Source: Streptomyces sp. NBC_00483 (GTDB taxonomy: Bacteria; Actinomycetota; Actinomycetes; Streptomycetales; Streptomycetaceae). From it: a DNA stretch of 64,000 bases. Within the stretch, counting starts at the first letter, position 1. Every line of letters starts with the position of its first letter. The position numbers and the translations under genes were made by a program. This document shows, piece by piece, positions 9,264 through 17,783 of the stretch. Where the stretch lies: contig NZ_CP107880.1 in assembly GCF_036013745.1 (NCBI RefSeq), positions 5,394,001 through 5,458,000 on the forward strand. The letters run 5' to 3'. A model generated the notes under the pieces. It ran no database searches. It was not told where the DNA came from and saw only the letters and a list, made by a program, of their open reading frames with translations.

Positions 9264-9740
9264 ATGATTCGTACCGCCACCCCCGCCGACGTCCCCGTCA
9301 TCCACGCCATGATCCGCGAGCTCGCCGACTACGAGAAGGCGCTGCACGAGGCGCGGGCGAGCGAGGAGCAGCTGCGCGAGGCGCTGTTCGGCGAGCGCCC
9401 GGCGGCGTACGCGCACATCGCCGAGGACACGGAGACCGGTGAGCCGGTCGGCTTCTCGCTGTGGTTCCTGAACTTCTCGACGTGGCGCGGCGTGCACGGC
9501 ATCTACCTGGAGGACCTGTACGTACGCCCCTCGGCGCGCGGCGGCGGCCACGGCAAGGCGCTGCTCACGGAGCTGGCGCGGCTCTGCGTGGAGCGGGGGT
9601 ACGAGCGCCTGGAGTGGTCGGTGCTGAACTGGAACACCCCGTCCATCGAGTTCTACGAGGCGATGGGCGCGCGGCCGCAGGACGAGTGGACGGTGTACCG
9701 GCTGACGGACGAGGCGCTGAAGGCGGTGGGTGCCGCGTAG
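9264..9740 (+). CDS. GNAT N-acetyltransferase, diamine acetyltransferase type
   Basis: A 158-residue single-domain GNAT protein. The N-terminus IRTATPADVPVIHAMIREL and the motif GIYLEDLYVRPSARGGGHGKALL (acetyl-CoA loop; motif A Arg-Gly-Gly-Gly-His-Gly) resemble the spermidine/spermine N1-acetyltransferase group, as does LEWSVLNWNTPSIEFYEAMGA near residue 115-135. It probably acetylates a polyamine or similar primary amine using acetyl-CoA in the cytoplasm. It lies directly upstream of a second acetyltransferase gene. Confidence 0.88.
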   Translation: MIRTATPADVPVIHAMIRELADYEKALHEARASEEQLREALFGERPAAYAHIAEDTETGEPVGFSLWFLNFSTWRGVHGIYLEDLYVRPSARGGGHGKALLTELARLCVERGYERLEWSVLNWNTPSIEFYEAMGARPQDEWTVYRLTDEALKAVGAA

Positions 9741-9753
9741 GGTGGCGCGCGGA

Positions 9754-9783
9754 CGCATTCTCTGACTAAGGTCAGAGAATGCG
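9754..9783. promoter_or_regulatory. Perfect palindromic operator over the MarR-GNAT start codon
   Basis: CGCATTCTCTGAC at 9754-9766 is followed by 4 nt and then its exact reverse complement at 9771-9783. TAAGGT within it (9767-9772) is placed as a -10 element 6 nt before the ATG at 9779. A dimeric MarR protein bound here would cover the promoter and start of its own gene, so autorepression is the natural reading. Confidence 0.7.
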
Positions 9784-10687
9784 TGAGAGCGAGGACGGCG
9801 GCGTCGGCGACGTCGCGCGGGTACGGCGGTTCAACCGCGTCGTCAGCGAGCGCGTCGGCGTGCTCCAGGAGCGGTTCCACGGCACCGAGCGGCCCTACGG
9901 GCAGGCGCGGCTGCTCTGGGAGATCGGCGAGGCCGGAGCGCCGCTCGACGTGCGGAGGCTGCGGGAGCGGCTCGGGCTCGACTCCGGGTACGTCAGCCGG
10001 CTGCTGCGCGCCCTGGAGGCGGACGGCCTCGTGGCGGTGGAGCCGCTGGAGCGGGACCGGCGGGTGCGTACCGCGCGGCTCACGGAGCGGGGGCGCGACG
10101 AGTGGACCGTGCTCGACCGCCGCAGCGACGAGGCCGCGGGATCGCTGCTCGCGCCGCTGAGCCCGGCACAGCGCGGCCGCCTGGTCGCCGCCATGGCCGA
10201 GGTGGACCGGCTGCTCACGGCCGGCACGGTCACGCTGGACGACGTCGCGCCGGACCACCCCGACGCCGAGCTGTGCCTGCGCGGCTACTTCGCCGAGCTC
10301 CAGGAGCGGTTCGACACGGGCTTCGACCCGGCGCACAGCCTCCTGCCCGACGCCGGTGAACTCCGGCCCCCGCACGGACAGTTCGTCGTGGCGAGGCTGC
10401 ACGGGGAGCCGGTCGGCTGCGCCGGTCTCAAGCTTCCGCCGGGCGGCGCGGCCGAGGTGAAGCGCATGTGGGTGGCGCCGCGGGTCAGGGGCCTCGGCCT
10501 CGCCCGCCGCTTCCTGGCGGAGATGGAGACGCGGGCCGCCCGGCACGGCGCCGGACTGCTGCGCCTGGACACCAACAAGGCGCTCGGCGAGGCCATCGGG
10601 CTGTATCGCGCGTACGGCTTCGAGGAGGTCGCGGCCTTCAACGACGAGCCGTACGCGCACCATTGGTTCGAGAAGCGGGTGGGCTGA
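9779..10687 (+). CDS. MarR-type regulator fused to a GNAT acetyltransferase
   Basis: A 302-residue two-domain protein. Residues 1 to about 150 form a MarR winged helix (RQARLLWEIGEAGAPLDVRRL region, wing ERDRRVRTARLTERG). Residues from about 155 to 300 form a GNAT domain with VKRMWVAPRVRGLGLARRFL (acetyl-CoA loop) and LDTNKALGEAIGLYRAYGFEE. Fusions like this are known in actinobacteria; the acetyltransferase may inactivate the ligand sensed by the MarR half, or the regulator may respond to acetyl-CoA. The start codon lies inside a perfect inverted repeat, suggesting autoregulation and a leaderless mRNA. Confidence 0.9.
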   Translation: MRESEDGGVGDVARVRRFNRVVSERVGVLQERFHGTERPYGQARLLWEIGEAGAPLDVRRLRERLGLDSGYVSRLLRALEADGLVAVEPLERDRRVRTARLTERGRDEWTVLDRRSDEAAGSLLAPLSPAQRGRLVAAMAEVDRLLTAGTVTLDDVAPDHPDAELCLRGYFAELQERFDTGFDPAHSLLPDAGELRPPHGQFVVARLHGEPVGCAGLKLPPGGAAEVKRMWVAPRVRGLGLARRFLAEMETRAARHGAGLLRLDTNKALGEAIGLYRAYGFEEVAAFNDEPYAHHWFEKRVG

Positions 10688-10739
10688 ACGGCGGGGAGGG
10701 CGGGGCCTGTTGGCGACTCCTGGGTCAGTGCACCCGGAG

Positions 10740-11294
10740 TCAGCGCATCAGTCCGTCGAGGATCATCTCCGCCGCGCGGGTGCGGGCCGCCGCGCCGCCG
10801 CCCGCGCTCTCCGCGTGCTCGGCCGCGCGTGCCGCGCCGACCAGCAGCGCGATGACGTCGTCCGGTCCGACGTCCGTCCGTACCGCGCCGGCCTCCTGGG
10901 CCCGCCGCAGCAGCGCCTCCAGGGTCGCGTGAATCCGAGGTCTGGTGGCATCGGACGTGACGTCAACGCGGATGCCCGCCGCGGCAAGTGCCTCTATGTA
11001 GGCGCTCTTTCGACTCGACTCCGCCACGTTCCCCAGGAACATCTCGCGGAACGCGGCGCCCGGATCGTCCGCCGCCAGCAGGCGCTCCATCCGGTCCGCA
11101 GCCGCGTCCATGCGGGCCCGGAAGACCGCCTCCAACAGCGCTTCCTTCGTGGGGAAGTGGCGGAAGAGCGTGCCGACGCCGACCCCGGCCGCCTTCGCGA
11201 CCTCCTCGGTCGCCGCGGACGTGCCGCGCTCCGCGAACACCTTCTCCGCGGCTTCCAGGAGCCGTTCGCGATTCCTCCGGGCGTCCGCGCGCAT
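10740..11294 (-). CDS. TetR-family transcriptional repressor
   Basis: A 184-residue regulator. The N-terminal helix-turn-helix (RRNRERLLEAAEKVFAERG, then EEVAKAAGVGVGTLFRHFPTKEALL) is textbook TetR. The C-terminal half is a helical ligand and dimer domain of the SbtR_C type. The ATG chosen follows AAGGAAG 8 nt upstream. It faces a SnoaL-like gene with a strong promoter between them, so it probably represses that gene and itself; the ligand is unknown. Confidence 0.9.
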   Translation of the reverse strand: MRADARRNRERLLEAAEKVFAERGTSAATEEVAKAAGVGVGTLFRHFPTKEALLEAVFRARMDAAADRMERLLAADDPGAAFREMFLGNVAESSRKSAYIEALAAAGIRVDVTSDATRPRIHATLEALLRRAQEAGAVRTDVGPDDVIALLVGAARAAEHAESAGGGAAARTRAAEMILDGLMR

Positions 11295-11321
11295 GGCCAA
11301 CTTCCTTTCCGCGGGCGTCCG

Positions 11322-11351
11322 TTGACAACCGGAGTGCCCAGTCCGTAACGT
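11322..11351 (+). promoter_or_regulatory. Promoter of the SnoaL-like gene
   Basis: TTGACA (11322-11327) and TAACGT (11346-11351) are spaced by 18 nt, a near-consensus vegetative promoter reading toward 11414. It sits 28 nt from the divergent TetR start, within reach of a TetR operator. Confidence 0.65.
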
Positions 11352-11413
11352 CGGGAACGTAAGGGGAGTGAGGACTCCGATTCTAGGTTCCGCCTTACCG
11401 AAGGGGTACACCC

Positions 11414-11908
11414 ATGTCAGGTTCTTCCGCAGCCGCACCCCGTTCCACCGCACCCAGTTCCGACGCACCTCGTTCCGTCGCCGATTCGCTCCGTGCGCTC
11501 ATCGGCATGGTCGGGAGCGGCGACTTCGCCCCGATCCGCGAGATCTACGCCGACGACGTCGTGGTCAGCCATGCCTTCGGCGTCGGCGAGCACACGCGCT
11601 GGGAGGGGCTCGACGAACTCGCCGAGCACTTCGACCGCGCGCCCCTCGACCGCTTCTCGCGCACCGTGCGCGACCTGAAGGTGTGGAGCACCGACGACCC
11701 CGAGGTGGCGATCGCCGAATACACCATCGAGGGGCACGTCCACGCCACCGGCCGCACCTTCGCGCACCCCAACGTGATCGTCGCCCGTGGCCGCCGCTCC
11801 GACGGCAGGCTCGTCGAGACGCACGACTATCACCACCACGGCATGTTCGCCGCGTTCTTCGGGATCCTGCCTGAGTACGTCAAGGAGTTGGAGGCGGCCG
11901 CGGCCTGA
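11414..11908 (+). CDS. SnoaL-like / NTF2-fold protein
   Basis: A 164-residue protein with a Ser/Ala-rich N-terminus and an NTF2-like cone fold: LRALIGMVGSGDFAPIREIY, then VSHAFGVGEHTRWEGLDEL, and a C-terminal ARGRRSDGRLVETHDYHHHG strand. Such proteins act as polyketide cyclases, isomerases or unassigned small-molecule enzymes. The His-rich motif HDYHHH is notable. It is probably controlled by the divergent TetR gene. Confidence 0.82.
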   Translation: MSGSSAAAPRSTAPSSDAPRSVADSLRALIGMVGSGDFAPIREIYADDVVVSHAFGVGEHTRWEGLDELAEHFDRAPLDRFSRTVRDLKVWSTDDPEVAIAEYTIEGHVHATGRTFAHPNVIVARGRRSDGRLVETHDYHHHGMFAAFFGILPEYVKELEAAAA

Positions 11909-11923
11909 GGGGGCGCGCGCCGG

Positions 11924-12940
11924 TCACGGCTCCAGGACCACCTTGCCCGTCGTGCCGCGTGTCTCCAGGGCGTGGTGTGCGGCCGCTGCTTCCTTGAGGG
12001 GGAAGCGGTGGACGGCGGGGGTGAGGATGCCGCGGGCCGCGTGGTCGAGGGCGGCGAGTTCGAGGGTACGCATCGGGTTGTCGCCGCTGGCCTTGCGCAT
12101 CATCGGCGGGCCGAGGACCTGTTCCTGGGTGAGGCCGCGGCGCGTGAGTTCGGTGTCGTCGAGGAGGTGGGGGCCCTCGTCGGAGCCGATGCCCTGGGCG
12201 GACCAGCCGAAGATGAGGTGGTGGCCGCCGGGGCCGAGGAGGCCGAGGGCGCGGGCGGTCGTCGGGCCGCCGACTCCGTCGAAGAGGACGGTGGCGGCGG
12301 GGAGGCCGCGCAGGTCGAGGAACTCCCTTGCCTGTTCCGGCCAGTTGGGGTCGTTGTAGTCGAGGGCGAGGTCGGCGCCGTTCGCCTCGACCGCCGCCGT
12401 CTTCGCCGGGCCGCCCGCCAGGCCGATCACGGTGCCGCCCGCGTGCTTCACGTACTGCACGAGGAGCGTGCCGATGCCGCCCGCGGCCGCGGGGACGAGG
12501 GCGACCGTGTCGGGGGTGACGGTGGTGAAGTTCAGGATGCCGAGCGCCGTGCGGCCCGTGCCGATCATGGCGACGGCGCCTGCCGGGTCCAGGGTCGCCG
12601 GGAGTTCGTGGAGGCGGTCCGCGTCCGTGACGGCGAGCTCGGCGTAGCCGCCGGGGACCATGCCGAGGTGGGCGACGGCCTTCTTGCCGAGCCAGGCGGG
12701 GTCGGTGTCCGGGCCGAGCGACTCGACGGTGCCGGCGACCTCGCGGCCGGGGATCGTGGGCAGCTCGGGGAGGGCGGGCAGCGGTCCCTGTACGCCGGAG
12801 CGGAACGCGGTGTCGATCAGGTGCACGCCCGCGGCCTCGACCGCGATCCGCACCTGACCGGGGCCCGGCTCGGGGTCCTCGACCTTTTCGTACGTGAGGT
12901 TCTCTGCGGGGCCGAAGGCGTGCAGGCGGATGGCGTGCAT
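11924..12940 (-). CDS. Zinc-binding-type quinone oxidoreductase (MDR family)
   Basis: A 338-residue NADPH:quinone reductase-like protein. The N-terminal GroES-like domain has EAAGVHLIDTAFRSGV, then PGREVAGTVESLG. The NADPH-binding Rossmann motif is VALVPAAAGGIGTLLVQ near residue 145. Catalytic zinc cysteines are absent, as in QOR proteins. It probably reduces a quinone or an enone. The ATG follows AGGAGCT closely. It lies 71 nt downstream of the desaturase-like gene on the same strand and may be co-transcribed with it. Confidence 0.87.
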   Translation of the reverse strand: MHAIRLHAFGPAENLTYEKVEDPEPGPGQVRIAVEAAGVHLIDTAFRSGVQGPLPALPELPTIPGREVAGTVESLGPDTDPAWLGKKAVAHLGMVPGGYAELAVTDADRLHELPATLDPAGAVAMIGTGRTALGILNFTTVTPDTVALVPAAAGGIGTLLVQYVKHAGGTVIGLAGGPAKTAAVEANGADLALDYNDPNWPEQAREFLDLRGLPAATVLFDGVGGPTTARALGLLGPGGHHLIFGWSAQGIGSDEGPHLLDDTELTRRGLTQEQVLGPPMMRKASGDNPMRTLELAALDHAARGILTPAVHRFPLKEAAAAHHALETRGTTGKVVLEP

Positions 12941-13011
12941 GGCAGCTCCTGGTGGGCGGTGTGCGATGCCGCCCCGACCTGTACGAGCGGCCTGCGCGCC
13001 AGTCTTCGACC

Positions 13012-14220
13012 TCAAGCTCGGTTGAGGTCAAGGCCGCGGGTGAGGGCGGGCCGCCGCAGCGCCAGCGTCGTCGCCTCGATGGCGCTGGTGAAGGAGACCT
13101 CGGAGAGCACGCCGGGCGCCGCCACCATGTCGCCCGCCAGGTAGACGCCCTCGCCGCGGTCGATCGCGGGGCGGTCGCGCCACGTCGTGCCGGGGCGGTC
13201 GAGGGCTCCTGTGCGCCCCTGGGCGAGGGCGTCGCGGCGCCAGGTCGTGCGCTCGCGCCAGCCGGGGAACGCGAGGTCGAGCAGGCCGTCGGCGCGTACG
13301 GAACCGTCCGCCTTGGACTCGTCGGGCGCGATCGGGACCTGGCCCTGGATCAGGCTCTCGCCGTGCGGGGCGAGGGACTTGTCCTGTGCGGTGAACCGTT
13401 CGAGCCAGGCCGGGAAGTCGAGGCCCGACACCGCGAAGGCGTCGCCGCGGCGGGTACGGACGGCCAGGTCGATCAGTGTCGTACGGCCGCTGTCCCAGGT
13501 CAGGGAGGGGTCCTGGAGGAGCCTGCGGGCGGCGTCGAGCGAGGTCGCGACGACGACGGGGGTGTCGGTGGGCACGGTGTCGATCCGGCTCAGGGTCTCC
13601 ATGCGTACGCCGAGGTTCCACGCGCGGGACGCCATCCGGTCGATGACCGAGGACCAGCCGCCGACCGGGTACTGGGCCTCGGGCGGCACCTTGGCGGTGC
13701 GGCGCAGGCGCTCCTGGACGAAGCGGGCCGAGAGCGATCCGGGGTCGTGGTGGAACAGGGCGACGGCCGTGTAGTTGGCGGCGGCGCGGGCGGCGTCCGG
13801 GCCCGCGACGCGGGTGGCCCAGCCGGTGAAGTCCTCGTCCACAGGGGCGCGTTCGGGCCGGTGGCGCAGGAGGCGGAGCAGGGCCGCGGGCGGGGTGCGG
13901 CGCAGCGCGCCGTCGCGGTGGAAGCGCAGCCGGGCGCCTTCGAGCGGCGGGATCGGGGCGAGCGGTCCGAGCAGCTCGCGCTGCCGCAGCCAGGTCCAGT
14001 GCGGGCCGCCGTTGTAGAGGGCGTGCGGGCCTTCGTGGGTGAGGTAGGTGCCCTCGGCGGTGCGGGCCCGGCCGCCGAGGGTGTGGTGCGCTTCGTGCAG
14101 GGTGACGCGCGCGCCCGCCTCCGCCGCGGTGATCGCGGCGGTCAGCCCGGCGAGGCCGCCGCCGATGACGGTGAGGGTGGGGGTGGGGCGAGTGGGGTGC
14201 GTGGAGTGCGTGGGGCGCAT
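13012..14220 (-). CDS. FAD/NAD(P)-binding oxidoreductase, phytoene desaturase-like
   Basis: A 402-residue flavoprotein. The N-terminal dinucleotide motif LTVIGGGLAGLTAAITAAEAG is followed by LHEAHHTLGGRART, the pattern of phytoene desaturases and flavin amine oxidases. The C-terminal GEGVYLAGDMVAAPGVLSEV binds the FAD pyrophosphate. No carotenoid genes are nearby, so a carotenoid role is not supported. The Thr/Pro/His-rich residues 1-14 precede the Rossmann fold. It is read together with the downstream quinone oxidoreductase gene. Confidence 0.83.
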   Translation of the reverse strand: MRPTHSTHPTRPTPTLTVIGGGLAGLTAAITAAEAGARVTLHEAHHTLGGRARTAEGTYLTHEGPHALYNGGPHWTWLRQRELLGPLAPIPPLEGARLRFHRDGALRRTPPAALLRLLRHRPERAPVDEDFTGWATRVAGPDAARAAANYTAVALFHHDPGSLSARFVQERLRRTAKVPPEAQYPVGGWSSVIDRMASRAWNLGVRMETLSRIDTVPTDTPVVVATSLDAARRLLQDPSLTWDSGRTTLIDLAVRTRRGDAFAVSGLDFPAWLERFTAQDKSLAPHGESLIQGQVPIAPDESKADGSVRADGLLDLAFPGWRERTTWRRDALAQGRTGALDRPGTTWRDRPAIDRGEGVYLAGDMVAAPGVLSEVSFTSAIEATTLALRRPALTRGLDLNRA

Positions 14221-14451
14221 GTGCGGCTCCTGGCTGTGGGATCGGTTCCGGACGGAGGCGTGATCGGTGCTGTACGGCTGCCGTGCGGCTGGGTGATCGG
14301 TTTCGTATGGGTGGCTGCGTGCGTGACCCGTCGTGCGAAGGGCCTTCACGGATACGACGTGCGGGGCGGGCGCGGATGTGACATCGCGCTGTTTGCGCAG
14401 GTCACTTGGGGGTGGCCCGGGATTGTCAGTGGGGCCGGGCAGCATGGGGTC

Positions 14452-15162
14452 ATGAGCGACAGGCATGGTGGTGCGGGCCGGGCTGCGGGACAGGCCTCGG
14501 CCAAAGGTTCGGCGAAGGTGAAGAAGGCGCGGCGGCCCCAGGTGCGGCTGCCTCCGTTGGCGCCGTGGGCGGGGCGCGGCCTCGAACCCGACGGGGACTA
14601 CGACGGGGTGGAGTTCCGGGACGTCGACTTCGCCGGGCAGGAGGGGATCGGGGCGCGGTTCATGGACTGCGCGCTGGCGGCGTGCGCGCTCGACGAGGCG
14701 GGTCTCGCGCGGGCCAGATTCATCGACTCCGTGCTGACTGACGTACGAGGTGTGGGCACGGACCTGGCGGAGGCGACGCTGCGGGACGTGGAGGTGGTCG
14801 ACGCCCGGCTCGGCGGGGTGCAGCTGCACGGGGCGGCGCTGGAGCGGGTGGTGATCAGGGGCGGGAAGATCGACTACCTGAACCTGCGGAAGGCGCGCCT
14901 CAAGGACGTCGTGTTCGACGGATGCGTGCTCGTGGAGCCGGACTTCGGGGGCGCGCGCCTGGAGCGCGTGGAGTTCGCGGGCTGCGTGCTGAAGGGCGCC
15001 GACTTCTCGGCGGCGACCCTGGCGGACGTCGACCTGCGGGACGCGGCGGAGCTGGGGATCGCGCGGGGCGTGGACAGGCTGGGCGGCGCGGTGATCTCAC
15101 CGGCCCAACTCATGGATCTGGCCGGGGTGTTCGCGGCGGAGCTGGGGGTGCGGGTGGAGTAG
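14452..15162 (+). CDS. Pentapeptide-repeat protein
   Basis: A 236-residue protein. After a basic linker (residues 1-38), there is a run of A(D/N)LXX-like five-residue repeats, for example VEFRDVDFAGQ, ARFIDSVLTDV, ATLRDVEVVDA and ADFSAATLADVDLRDA, forming a right-handed quadrilateral beta-helix. Some family members mimic DNA and protect gyrase, but most have no known role. The start at ATG 14452 fits the conserved core; the frame is open for 1.5 kb upstream only because of high GC. Confidence 0.85.
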   Translation: MSDRHGGAGRAAGQASAKGSAKVKKARRPQVRLPPLAPWAGRGLEPDGDYDGVEFRDVDFAGQEGIGARFMDCALAACALDEAGLARARFIDSVLTDVRGVGTDLAEATLRDVEVVDARLGGVQLHGAALERVVIRGGKIDYLNLRKARLKDVVFDGCVLVEPDFGGARLERVEFAGCVLKGADFSAATLADVDLRDAAELGIARGVDRLGGAVISPAQLMDLAGVFAAELGVRVE

Positions 15163-15186
15163 GGCCGTCTTCCGGCGTTGCCGTGG

Positions 15187-15726
15187 CTACGGGAGCCGGG
15201 GGTAGCGGGCCTGGAGGTCCCACAGGGCCGGGTTGTCGGCCAGGTCCTCGTGCATGTCCGTGAGGTCGGCGAGCAGGTCGTGCAGGAAGTCCCGGGCCTC
15301 GCGGCGCAGTTCGGAGTGGGAGAAGGTCAGCGGGGGCTCCTCGGTCGGCATCCAGTCGGCCTCGACGTCGACCCAGCCGAAGCGGCGCTCGAAGAGCATG
15401 CAGTCGCTGGACTCCGTGAAGTCCAGCTCGGCGTGCTGGGGAGTGGCGGAGCGGCTGCCGCGCGGGTCCCGGTCCAGCTGCTCGACGATGTCGCACAGCG
15501 CCCACGCGAAGTCGAGCACCGGCACCCATCCCCAGGCTGTGGACAGCTCCCGGTCGGCCTTGGTGTCGGCCAGGTACACGTCACCGCTGAACAGGTCGTG
15601 GCGCAGCGCGCGGACGTCCGCGCGCCGGTAGTCCGTCTGCGGCGGGTCCGGGAAGCGGCGGGAGAGGGCGTAACCGATGTCGAGCACGTACGTGATGGTG
15701 TCACGGGCGGGGGAGCGGGGCCGCAC
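15187..15726 (-). CDS. Hypothetical protein linked to the response regulator gene
   Basis: A 179-residue acidic, aromatic-rich soluble protein that I do not recognise (GYALSRRFPDPPQTDY, then GWVPVLDFAWALCDIV). It begins with GTG 15 nt after the stop codon of the preceding senR-like gene, so both are likely on one transcript. There is no signal peptide or transmembrane segment. It could be an accessory of the haem-sensing two-component system, but only its position suggests that. Confidence 0.65.
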   Translation of the reverse strand: MRPRSPARDTITYVLDIGYALSRRFPDPPQTDYRRADVRALRHDLFSGDVYLADTKADRELSTAWGWVPVLDFAWALCDIVEQLDRDPRGSRSATPQHAELDFTESSDCMLFERRFGWVDVEADWMPTEEPPLTFSHSELRREARDFLHDLLADLTDMHEDLADNPALWDLQARYPRLP

Positions 15727-15741
15727 CGGAGCGGCGGCAGG

Positions 15742-16389
15742 TCACGGCAGCAGGCGCTGCTCCTTCGCGACCGAGACGGCGCCGGCCCGGGTGTCCACGC
15801 CGAGCTTGTCGTAGATGCGGCCCAGGTGGGTCTTGACCGTGGCCTCGCTGATGAACAGGGCCTTGGCGATCTCCCGGTTGCCGAGGCCGTGCGCCAGCTG
15901 GGCGAGGATGTCGCGCTCGCGGTCGGTGAGGGTGGGCCGCGGCTTGCGCATATTGGCCATGACGCGGCTGGCCACCGGGGCGGACAGCGCGGTGCGGCCC
16001 TCCGCGGCCGCGTGGATCGCGGCGAACAGCTCCTCGGGCCGCTCCGCCTTGAGCAGATAGCCCGTCGCGCCCGCCTCGATGGCGCGGGTGATGTCGGCGT
16101 CGGTGTCGTACGTGGTCAGAACGAGGACGTGGGGGCGGTGCCCGGCGGCCGGGGTGTCCGGGTCGGTGGTGAGGCGGCGGGTCGTCTCCACGCCGTCCAT
16201 GCCCTCGCCCAGTTGCAGGTCCATGAGGACGACGTCGGGCCGGAGCTGCGCGGCGAGCGCGATCGCCTCCTCCCCGGTACCGGCCTCCCCGACGACCTCG
16301 ATGCCCGCCGCACTGTCGAGCAACGCCAACAACCCGGCACGAACGACGACGTGGTCGTCACAGAGGAGGATGCGGATGGGCTGGGTCAT
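15742..16389 (-). CDS. senR: NarL/LuxR-family response regulator, SenR-like
   Basis: A 215-residue regulator. The receiver domain has acidic pocket CDDHVVVRAG, phospho-acceptor VVLMDLQLGEG near Asp-55, Thr in VLTTYDT and Lys in LLKAERP. The C-terminal LuxR helix-turn-helix is LTDRERDILAQLAHGLGNREIAKALFISEATVKTH, cut by the linker MRKPRP. Downstream of a SenS-like kinase and across from an HbpS-like gene, it matches the Streptomyces SenS-SenR system that controls redox-stress genes and hbpS itself. The symbol rests on this context and family, not on a database match. Confidence 0.85.
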   Translation of the reverse strand: MTQPIRILLCDDHVVVRAGLLALLDSAAGIEVVGEAGTGEEAIALAAQLRPDVVLMDLQLGEGMDGVETTRRLTTDPDTPAAGHRPHVLVLTTYDTDADITRAIEAGATGYLLKAERPEELFAAIHAAAEGRTALSAPVASRVMANMRKPRPTLTDRERDILAQLAHGLGNREIAKALFISEATVKTHLGRIYDKLGVDTRAGAVSVAKEQRLLP

Positions 16390-16440
16390 GGGGTGAGCTC
16401 CGGTTCGAGTCGGTCGGGCCTCTGCGGCGGGTGGGCAATT

Positions 16441-16490
16441 AAAGCCCCGCTCTGGGACGAGAGCCGGCGGGGTCCGGGGCAGAGCCCCGT
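16441..16490. repeat. Dispersed palindromic intergenic repeat, copy 1 (diverged)
   Basis: AAAGCCCCGC...GGGGTCCGGGGCAGAGCCCCG. It belongs to the same family as 33493, 52499, 54366, 56536 and 59674, in forward orientation, between senS and senR. Confidence 0.75.
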
Positions 16491-16521
16491 GACGTCGGCC
16501 CCGTTGCCCGCGACAGAACTC

Positions 16522-17733
16522 CTACGGCCCCCGTGGCGACAACGGAATCGCGGCGGAGACCACCGCTCCCTCCCCCGGCGCGGACTCGAGCGACAACGTC
16601 CCACCCAGCTGCCGCACCCGCGCCCGGATCGCCGGAAGCCCGTGTCCCCGCACGCCGGAGGCCCCCGCGGGAAGCGCGGCCGGATCGAACCCCCGCCCGT
16701 CGTCGGCGACGTCCAGCACGACCTGGTCGTCGAGCAACGTCAGCGTGAGCGCCGCGCTCCGGGCCCCGGAGTGCTCCCGTACGTTGGCCAGCGCGCCCTG
16801 CGCGATCCGCAGCAGCGCCGACTGCACCCGGTCGGGCAGCCGGTCCGCGCGCCCGTCGTCGTCGACGCGGACCTGGACGGTGAGCCGGTCGCCGGACTCC
16901 CGCGCGGCCACGGCCCGCAACGCCTCCGTCAGACCACGCGCCAGGTCGGCGGGCGCCAGATCGTGCACGAAGCGGCGCGCCTCGGTGAGGTTGTGCTCGG
17001 CGATCGACGCGGCCGTGCCGACATGGGCGCGGGCCTTGCCGGGGTCGGCCTCCCACACCCGCTGCGCCGCCTGCAACAGCATCTGCTGGCTGGACAGGCC
17101 CTGCGCGAGGGTGTCGTGGATCTCCATGGAGAGCCGCTGCCGCTCGGCGAGCGTGCCCTCGCGGCGTTCGGACGCGGCGAGTTCGCGGCGGGTGCGGATC
17201 AGGTCGTCGATGAGGTCCCGCTGGCGCGCGGCCTGCCGTTTCATCTGCAGGAACACGGCGGTGGCGATCACCACGACGGCCGGCGGGCCGAGCACCAGGT
17301 CCGGGTCCCAGCGGCCGGCGAGCCGCAGTTGGGCGAGGATGACGAGCACCGCCAGGAGCCCCACCAGGACGAGCGCGGGGCGGGTCGGCAACGTACGCAG
17401 GCCCGTGTAGAAGAGCGGTACCGCGCACCACGCGAAGCTCGGCGCGAGCACCACGAGCACCACCCACACCACGACCACCAGCGTCAGCCACACCCGTTGC
17501 CCCGCCGTGGCCCGCTCCGCGAGTCCCCGCACGAGCCCGGCCCCGTACAGCAGGGCCACGACCACGGAGAGCGCGATGATCCACGGGGTGCGCGTGCCGT
17601 GCGGGTGGCGCAGCAGGAAGCGGGCCAGGGCCACGGCGAGCAGCAGGAAGAACGCGGCGTGCATGACCGTGGTGAGGCGGCGGATGTCCGCGTCGTAGGC
17701 CTCGTCGGCGCGTGCGGCCCGGTTCCATGGCAC
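16522..17733 (-). CDS. senS: Membrane histidine kinase, SenS-like
   Basis: A 403-residue HisKA_3 sensor kinase. About five transmembrane helices fill residues 20-170 with short loops. The dimerisation helix carries the phospho-acceptor in LSMEIHDTLAQGLSSQQ, and the ATPase domain has NVREHSGA (N box) and VADDGRGF plus GHGLPAIRARV (G boxes). This layout matches SenS, whose extracytoplasmic partner HbpS senses haem and oxidative stress. The GTG start follows AAGGAGG 10 nt upstream. The gene for an HbpS homologue diverges 261 nt away. Confidence 0.87.
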   Translation of the reverse strand: MPWNRAARADEAYDADIRRLTTVMHAAFFLLLAVALARFLLRHPHGTRTPWIIALSVVVALLYGAGLVRGLAERATAGQRVWLTLVVVVWVVLVVLAPSFAWCAVPLFYTGLRTLPTRPALVLVGLLAVLVILAQLRLAGRWDPDLVLGPPAVVVIATAVFLQMKRQAARQRDLIDDLIRTRRELAASERREGTLAERQRLSMEIHDTLAQGLSSQQMLLQAAQRVWEADPGKARAHVGTAASIAEHNLTEARRFVHDLAPADLARGLTEALRAVAARESGDRLTVQVRVDDDGRADRLPDRVQSALLRIAQGALANVREHSGARSAALTLTLLDDQVVLDVADDGRGFDPAALPAGASGVRGHGLPAIRARVRQLGGTLSLESAPGEGAVVSAAIPLSPRGP

Positions 17734-17770
17734 GGTTCCTGCGCCTCCTTCACGGCGTCGACCTGGGCAA

Positions 17771-17783
17771 ACAATCCCATTGT
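17771..17783. promoter_or_regulatory. Inverted repeat in the hbpS-senS divergent region
   Basis: ACAAT, 3 nt, ATTGT is a perfect short dyad 38 nt upstream of the senS start. It overlaps GACAAT on the reverse strand, which would serve as a -10 for senS downstream of TTGACC. A candidate for SenR or another redox regulator. Confidence 0.4.
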
